A model generated the notes under the pieces. That model worked only from the letters and a program-made list of their open reading frames with translations, was not told where the DNA came from and did not search any database. The position numbers were made by a program, and so were the translations under genes. Positions 57,940 through 64,000 of a stretch of DNA of 64,000 nt are shown here, piece by piece. Each line of letters starts with the position of its first letter. Position 1 is the stretch's first letter. This DNA comes from Arachis hypogaea. Lineage: Eukaryota > Streptophyta > Magnoliopsida > Fabales > Fabaceae. The stretch covers positions 84,877,671 through 84,941,670 of the forward strand of contig NC_092053.1 of assembly GCF_003086295.3 (NCBI RefSeq), written 5' to 3'.

Positions 57940-59478
57940 TGGTGCACGAATTCTAATCACACTTTTCACAACTCGTACCACTAACCAGCAAGTGCATTGG
58001 GTCGTCCAAGTAATACCTTACGTGAGTAAGGGTCGAATTCTACGGAGATTGTTGGTTTGAAGCAATCTATGGTTATTTTGTAATTCTTAGTCAGGATATC
58101 AATTATGATTATCAGGTTGAATTGTGAAAAATAAAAGAGCATGAAATAATTACTTGTTATGCAGTAATGGAGAATATGTTGGAGTTTTGGAGATGCTTTG
58201 TCTTCTGAATCTCTGCTTTCCCCCTGTCTTCTTCTTCACGCACGCAAGGTTCCTCCTATGGCAAGCTGTGTGTTGGTGGATCACCGTTGTCAATGGCTAC
58301 CATCCGTCCTCTCAGTGAAAATGGTCCAAGTGCGTTGTCACCGCACGGCTAATCATCTGTCGGTTCTCACTCATGCTGGAATAGGATCCATTGATCCTTT
58401 TGCGTCTGTCACTACGCCCAACCCTTATGAGTTTGAAGCTCGTCACAGTCATTCAATCCCTGAATCCTACTCAGAATACCACAGACAAGGTTTAGACTTT
58501 CCAGATTCTCAAGAATGCTGCCAATGGATTCTAGCTTATACCACGAAGACTCTGATTAAGGAATCCAAGAGATACTCATTCAATCTAATATAGAACGGAG
58601 GTGGTTGTCAGGCATGCATTCATAGGTTGAGAATAGTGATGAGTGTTACGGATCATCACATTCATCATATTGAAGTGCGAATGAACATCTTAGATAGAAA
58701 CAAGCGTGTTTGAATGGAAAACAGAAATAAATGCATTAATTCATCGAGACACAGCAGAGCTCCTCACCCCCAACAATCGAGTTTAGAGACTCATGCCGTC
58801 GAAGAGTACAAAGTTCAGATCTAAAATGTCATGAGGTGCAAAATAAATCTCTAAAAGTTGTTTAAATACTAAACTAGTAACCTAGGTTTACAGAAAATGA
58901 ATAAACTAAGATAATTGGTGCAGAAATCCACTTCTGGGGCCCACTTGGTGTGTGCTGGGGTTGAGACTTATGCTTCTCACGTGCCTAGGCTGTTTTTGGA
59001 GTTGAACGCCAGGTTGTAACCTGTTTCTGGCGTTCAACTCCAATTTGTAACCTGTTTCTGGAGTTTGACGCCAGACTACAACATGGAACTGGCGTTGAAC
59101 GCCAATTTATGTCATCTAGCCTTAGGCAAAGTATAGACTATTATATATTGCTGGAAAGCTCTGGATGTCTACTTTCCAACGCAATTGAGAGCACGCCATT
59201 TGGACTCTTGTAGCTCCAGAAAATCTATTCCGAGTGTAGGGAGATCAGAATCCAACAGCATCTGCAGTCCTTTTTCAGCCTGAATCAGATTTTTGCTCAG
59301 CTCCCTCAATTTCAGCCAGAAAATACCTGAAATTACAAAAAAATACACAAACTCATAATAAAATCCAGAAATATGATTTTTATTTAAAAAATAATAAAAA
59401 TATAATAAAAACTAACTAAATCATACTAAAAACATACTAAAAACAATGCCAAAAAGCGTATAAATTATCTGCTCATCA
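57940..59478 (-). repeat. 3' LTR of element E (1539 nt)
   Basis: TGGTGCACGAATT...CTGCTCATCA, the reverse of F's LTR with many differences and without F's extra priming-site-like segment. Confidence 0.9.
58990..59110. repeat. Palindromic array in the LTR of E
   Basis: TGGAGTTGAACGCCAG, CTGGCGTTCAACTCC, TGGAGTTTGACGCCAG and CTGGCGTTGAACGCC units. Confidence 0.85.
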
Positions 59479-59495
59479 CAACATCAAACTTAAAT
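59479..59495 (-). other. Polypurine tract of element E
   Basis: Minus strand ATTTAAGTTTGATGTTG, one base different from F's, abutting the LTR. Confidence 0.72.
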
Positions 59496-60545
59496 TGTTG
59501 CTTGTCCCCAAGCAACTAAAAATCAAATAGGATAAAAAGAAGAGAATATACAATGAATTCCAAAAACATCTATGAAGATTAGTATTAATTAGATGAGCGG
59601 GGCTATTAGCTTTTTGCTTCTAAACAGTTTTGGCATCTCACTTCATCCTTTGAAGTTCAGATAGTGTTATTGACTTTCCTAGTTTAGTATGTTGATTCCT
59701 GAACACAGCTACTTTATGAGTCTTGGCAGTGGCCCTAAGCACTTTGTTTTCCAGTATTACCACCGGATACATAAATGCCACAAACACATGACTGGGTGAA
59801 CCTTTTCAGATTGTGACTCAGCTTTGCTAGAGTCCCCAATTAGAGGTGTCCAGGGTTCTTAAGCACACTCTTCTTTTTGCTTTGGATCTCGACTTTAACC
59901 GCTCAGTCTCAAGTTTTCTCTTGACACCTTCACGCCACAAGCACATGGTTAGGGACAGCTTGGTTTAGCCGCTTAGGCCAGGATTTTATTCCTTTAGGCC
60001 CTCCTATCTACTGATGCTCAAAGCCTTGGATCCCTTTTATTACCCTTGCCTTTTGGTTTTAAGGGCTATTGGCTTTTTCTGCTTACTTTTTCTTTATTTT
60101 TCTTTTTCTTTCATTTTTGCTATTTTTTTCTGTAAGCTTTTGTATTCACTGCTTTTTCTTGCTTCAAGAATCATTTTTATGATTTTTCAGATTATCAAAT
60201 AACATTTCTTCTTTTCCATCATTCTTCAAGAGCCAACAATTTTAACATTCATGAATCAACAATATCAAAAATATGCACTTTTCAAGCGTTCATTCAGAAA
60301 GACAGAAGTATTGCCACCAAATCAAAATAATTAAACTGTTTTAAAATTCGAAAATCATGCACTTCTTTTTATTTTTCAATTAAAAACATTTTTCATTTAA
60401 GAAAGGTGATGGATTCATATTCATAACTTTAAGGCATAGACACTTAGACACTAATGATCATGTAACAAGACACAAACATAAACATAAAGCACAGTAAATG
60501 AAAAACAGAAAAATAAGAACAAGGAGATTAAGGAATGAGTCCACC
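59496..60545. other. Non-coding 3' region of element E
   Basis: Reverse counterpart of F's 36209-37330. T-rich run near 60085-60130. No gene seen. Confidence 0.75.
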
Positions 60546-60788
60546 TTAGTGAGGGTGGCGTCTTCCTCTTCTTGAAGAACCAATGGTGCTCTTGAGCTCC
60601 TCTATGTCTCTTCCTTGTCTTTGTTGCTCCTCCCTCATAGCTCTTTGATCTTCTCTAGTTTCATGGAGGATGATGGAGTGCTCTTGGTGCTCCACCATTA
60701 GTTGTCCCATGTTAGAACTTAATTCTCCTAGGGAAGTGTTGATTTGCTCCCAATAATTTTGTGGAGGGAAGTGCATCCCTTGAGCCAT
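60546..60788 (-). CDS. Short ORF2 of element E: coiled-coil tail only (80 aa)
   Basis: Intact 80-codon frame starting MAQGMHFPPQNYWEQINTS and ending SSRRGRRHPH. It equals the C-terminal tail of F's ORF2. The upstream AAGTTTGGTGTGGAAAAA leader also matches F, so the sequence between F's start codon and its tail, which encodes the whole PF20167-like domain, is cleanly missing. The residues are mostly charged, with heptad-like Leu/Ile spacing. No known enzymatic motif. Whether it is expressed is unknown; no TATA box like that of F is visible upstream. Confidence 0.7.
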   Translation of the reverse strand: MAQGMHFPPQNYWEQINTSLGELSSNMGQLMVEHQEHSIILHETREDQRAMREEQQRQGRDIEELKSTIGSSRRGRRHPH

Positions 60789-61429
60789 TAGTGGTTATGG
60801 AAAAACAAAAAAAAGCACTACTTTTTCCACACCAAACTTAAAAAATGTTTGCTCATCCTCGAGCAAAAGAAAGAAAGTAGTAGAAGAAGAAGAAAATAGA
60901 TGAGATGGAGAGGTGTGAGTGGTTTGAATTTGAGTGGGTGGGTGTAGGTGGGTCGTATGATGGTTTTGGAGGAGTAATGGAGGTGATTGGTGGAGGTTAA
61001 TTTAGGGAAGAGTGTTATGGAAAGGTGTTATAAGGAGAGAAGAAGAGGTGGGGATCCTGTGGGGTCCACAGATCCAGTGGGGTTAAGGACTTAACATCCC
61101 TGCTTCAATTAGGCGTGTAAAACGCCCTTGCTATGCAATCCTGGCGTTTAATGCCAGACTGCTGCCTGTTTCTGGCGTTAAACGCCCAAATGTAGCTTGT
61201 TTCTGGTGTTTAACACCAGGTAGATGCTTGCTTCTGGCGTTAAATGCCAGCTTGGTGCCTGTTTCAGGTGTTTAAATGCCAGACTGTTCCTCCTCCAGGG
61301 TGTGCTGTTTTTAATGCTATTTTTCATTATGTTTTTCATTTTTCAGTTGTTTTTGTGACTTCACATGATCATCAACCTAAGGAAAACATAAAATAGCAAT
61401 AGAAAATAAAGAGATATAGTTAAATAACA
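60789..61429. other. Spacer between integrase and ORF2 of element E
   Basis: Non-coding. On the minus strand it has the phrase CTCGAGGATGAGCAAAC shared with F before ORF2, and the array 61108-61290. Confidence 0.7.
61108..61290. repeat. Internal palindromic array of element E
   Basis: CTGGCGTTTAATGCCAG, CTGGCGTTAAACGCCC, CTGGTGTTTAACACCAG and CTGGCGTTAAATGCCAG. Several units carry paired changes (CGCC to CACC on one arm with GGCG to GGTG on the other) that keep the symmetry. Confidence 0.85.
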
Positions 61430-61475
61430 TTGGGTTGCCTCCCAATAAGCGCTTCTTTATTATCTTTAGCTGGAC
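61430..61475 (-). other. Conserved two-hairpin block (element E)
   Basis: Minus strand GTCCAGCTAAAGATAAT, GAAGCGCTTATTGGGAGG, CAACCCAATG; starts 12 nt after the integrase stop. Confidence 0.75.
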
Positions 61476-61487
61476 CTTGCTGAGCTT

Positions 61488-62874
61488 TTAATCTAGCCTT
61501 AGCCTTGAGCACTCTTGCTCAACATTGCCTTCAAGATAATGCTTGATTCTCTGTCCATTAACAATGAACTTCTTATCAGAATCAATATCTTGAAGCTCCA
61601 CATAGCCATATGGTAACACACTTGTAATCACATATGGTCCCCTCCACCGGGATTTCAGTTTCCCGGGGAATAGCCTGAGCCTAGAGTTAAACAACAGAAC
61701 TTTCTTTCCTGGTTCAAAGACTCTAGATGACAACTTTCTGTCATGCCATCTTTTTGCTTTCTCTTTGTAAAGCTTGCCATTTTCGAAAGCAGTGAATCTG
61801 AATTCCTCTAGCTCATTCAGCTGGAGCAATCTTTTTTCTCCAGCTAATTTGGCATCAAATTTTAGGAATCTGGTTGCCCAGTAGGCCTTATGTTCCAGTT
61901 CCACGGGCAGATGACAGGCCTTACCATACAGAAGCTGGTATGGAGAGGTCCCTATAGGAGTCTTGAATGCTGTTGTATAAGCCCACAGAGCATCATCCAA
62001 TCTTCTTGCCGAATCCTTTCTACGGGTACTTACAGTCTGTTCCAGGATTCTTTTTAGTTCTCTGTTAGAAACTTCAGCTTGCCCATTTGTCTGTGGATGA
62101 TATGGAGTCGCCACCTTGTGGCGAATCCCATACCGGACAATGGAAGAGTAAAGTTGTTTGTTGCAGAAGTGAGTGCCCCATCACTGATAATACTCTAGGG
62201 ACACCAAACCTGCTGAATATATGTTTCTGGAGGAACTTCAGCACTGTTTTAGTATCATTGGTGGGTGTGGCAATGACCTCTACCCATTTTGATACATAGT
62301 CCACTGCCACCAGAATATAAGTGTTTGAGTATGATGGTGGGAAAGGTCCCATGAAGTCAATTCCCCATACATCAAACAACTCAATCTCCAAGATTCCTTG
62401 TTGAGGCATGGCGTAACCATGAGGCAGATTACCAGCTCTTTGGCAACTGTAATAGTTACGTACGAACTCTCGGGAATTCATATAAAGTGTAGGCCAGTAG
62501 AAGCCACATTAGAGGACCTTGGTGGCCGTTCGCTCACCTCCGAAATGGCCTCCATATTATGATCCATGGCAATGCCATAAGATCCTCTGTGCTTCTTCTC
62601 TAGGTACACACCTACAGATTATTCCGTCTGCACATCTCTTAAAGAGATAGGGTTCATCCCACAAGTAGTACTTTGCATCAGTAATTAATTTTTTCTTTTC
62701 TTGCCTGCTGTACTCCTTGAGTATGAACCTTGCAGCTTTATAGTTTGCAATGTCTGCAAACCATGGAGTTTCCTGAATGGCAAACAAATGCTCATCCGGA
62801 AAGGTCTCAGAGATCTCAATAGAGGGGGGAAACTCCCCTTCTACTGGTTCTATCCGGGACAGATGATCAGCCAC
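61488..62874 (-). pseudogene. Integrase of element E (stops and single-base losses)
   Basis: From the right: linker MADHLSRIEP and FPDEHLFAIQE, zinc-binding region ending in YYSCQRAGN, core with [19 protein letters not shown] (first Asp), the second-Asp region at about 62180-62200 disrupted by two one-base losses, then [20 protein letters not shown] (catalytic Glu) and a C-terminus with [14 protein letters not shown] ending [11 protein letters not shown]. Stops: TAA 62557-62559 and TAA 62509-62511; the frame from RNase H is cut by TAA 62875-62877. As in A, the first CxxC residue is Tyr. The pieces at 62557-62874, 62074-62481 and 61488-62114 are one gene. Confidence 0.93.
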
Positions 62875-64000
62875 TTAGTTCTCTGTCCCTTTTCTGTCTC
62901 TTATTTCTATATCAAACTCTTGCAGAAGTAACACCCATCTTATGAGCCTGGATTTTGAATCCTGTTTTATGAGTAGATATTTAAGAGCAGCATGGTCAGT
63001 GTACACAATCACTTTTGATCCTACTAAGTATGATCTAAACTTGTCAATGGCATAAACCACTGCAAGCAATTCCTTTCTGTGGTTGTGTAATTTTTCTAGG
63101 CATCATTTAAAACGCGGCTAGCATAATAAATGATATGCAGAAGCTTGTCATGCCTCTGCCCCAGTACTGCACCAATGGCGTGGTCACTGGCATCACACAT
63201 TAGTTCAAATGGTAAAGTCCAGTCTGGTGTAGAAATAACTGGTGCTGTGACCATCTTAGCTTTCAGAGCCTCAAACGCCTGCAGACACTCTGTGTCAAAC
63301 ACAAATGGCGTGTCAGCAGCTAGCAGATTGCTCAGTGGTTTTGCAATTTTTGAAAAATCCTTTATAAACCTCCTGTAGAATCCTGCATGCCCCAGAAAGC
63401 TTTTGATTGCCTTAACATTAGTAGGTGATGGTAATTTTTCAATTACTTCCACTTTAGCTTGATCAACCTCTATTCCCTTGTTTGAAATTTTATGCCCAAG
63501 GACAATTCCTTCAGTCACCATAAAGTGACATTTTTCGCAGTTTAAAACTAGGTTGGTCTCTTGGCATCTTTTCAGAACAAGTGCTAAATGGTCAAGGTAG
63601 GAGCTGAATGAGTCTCCAAATACTGAAAAGTCATCCATGAAGACTTCCAGAAACTTCTCTACCATATCAGAGAAGATAGAAAGCATGCACCTCTGAAAGG
63701 TTGCAGGTGCATTACACAGACCAAAAGGTATTCTTCTGTAAGCAAATACTCCAGAAGGACATGTGAATGCTGTTTTCTCTTGGTCCTGAGGATCTACTGC
63801 AATCTGGTTGTAACCTGAATAGCCATCCAAAAAGCAATAACATTCATGACCTGCTAGTCTCTCTAACATCTAGTCTATGAATGGTAAAGGAAAATGATCC
63901 TTTCTGGTGGCTGTGTTGAGCCTTCTGTAGTCAATACACATGCGCCACCCTGTAACTGTTCTTGTAGGAACCAGTTCATTTTTTTCATTATGAACCACTG
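62875..64000 (-). pseudogene. Reverse transcriptase and RNase H of element E (partial)
   Basis: RT with FLDGYSGYNQIAVDP (about 63820) and VFMDDFSVFGD (about 63640), then the RT thumb and RNase H with [16 protein letters not shown] (about 63200), [15 protein letters not shown] and [13 protein letters not shown] 63870-63872 and TAG 63096-63098 interrupt it. One base is missing near 63075-63080, so RNase H continues in the next frame to TAA 62875-62877. The RT N-terminus and protease lie beyond 64000. Confidence 0.93.

Larger units (their letters stand above)
57940..64000 (-). mobile_element. Element E: pol-bearing gypsy element, runs off the window
   Basis: 3' LTR 57940-59478, then on the minus strand (right to left) RT, RNase H, integrase, hairpin block, array, short ORF2. 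The 5' part lies beyond 64000. It is of the same family as B (near-identical RNase H/integrase phrases) and shares LTR type and 3' spacer with F. Coding is decayed by stops and single-base losses. Confidence 0.93.

Overview
The window is plant nuclear repeat DNA and I see no host gene, rRNA, tRNA gene or CRISPR array in it. Everything recognisable belongs to nested Ty3/gypsy-type LTR retrotransposons of the plant Athila/Tat kind (gag, protease with a DLGA site, RT with FMDD, RNase H, DD35E integrase, and in several elements a second ORF of the 'putative plant transposon protein' type, which I recall as Pfam PF20167). LTRs packed with GGCGTTnAACGCC-like, AACGTTAGTGAC-like and GCGCGTGCGC-like short palindromes remind me of peanut (Arachis) pericentromeric DNA. 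That organism call is from memory, not from a search.

Layout. (1) 1-11403: element A, minus strand, window-truncated 3' LTR, full gag-PR-RT-RH-IN frame broken by seven stops, complete 5' LTR. (2) A sits in element B (minus). B is seen as three pieces: 11404-12208 (integrase N-terminus and RNase H), 23186-24654 (RT and part of PR) and 40105-40918 (outer end of its 5' LTR). (3) 12209-23180: element C, minus, inserted in B with a 5-bp duplication (cagat/caaat). Its LTRs are of the A type, but RT, RNase H and most of integrase are missing and it carries ORF2. (4) 24655-26732: 5' LTR, primer-binding site and a stub of element D (plus), inserted in B's PR region. The stub is fused to the 3' end of element G (plus), whose 3' LTR runs 26733-40104. 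(5) 28136-39058: element F (plus), complete, inserted in G's LTR with perfect gaagt duplications. F has B/E-type LTRs, gag-PR and ORF2 but no RT/RH/IN. (6) 40919-57921: a tandem LTR-internal-LTR-internal-LTR complex (elements H and J, minus) of the D LTR family. Each internal region carries only a broken ORF2. The middle LTR holds a 3.8-kb LTR-like insertion I (48836-52644, agaaa duplications). (7) 57940-64000: element E, minus, same family as B. It shows the 3' LTR, an 80-aa ORF2 remnant, integrase, RNase H and part of RT, and runs off the window.

How the parts relate. Two LTR families each show a pol-bearing member (A; B/E) and a pol-less member that keeps its LTR type, priming site, gag-PR and ORF2 (C; F), the classic arrangement of a non-autonomous element using a partner's enzymes. 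ORF2 is largest where pol is absent and reduced or absent where pol is present. Nearly every nonsense codon that breaks these frames is one C-to-T or G-to-A change from a sense codon in a sister element, as expected from decay of methylated cytosine.

The observations I would follow first are: each LTR family carries its own, unrelated short palindromic array; a conserved two-hairpin block of about 45 nt lies just downstream of the polyprotein stop in four elements; pol and ORF2 are distributed in a complementary way; and LTR families that are otherwise different share a U3 module. All boundaries were read by eye. Those marked approximate could move by tens of bases.
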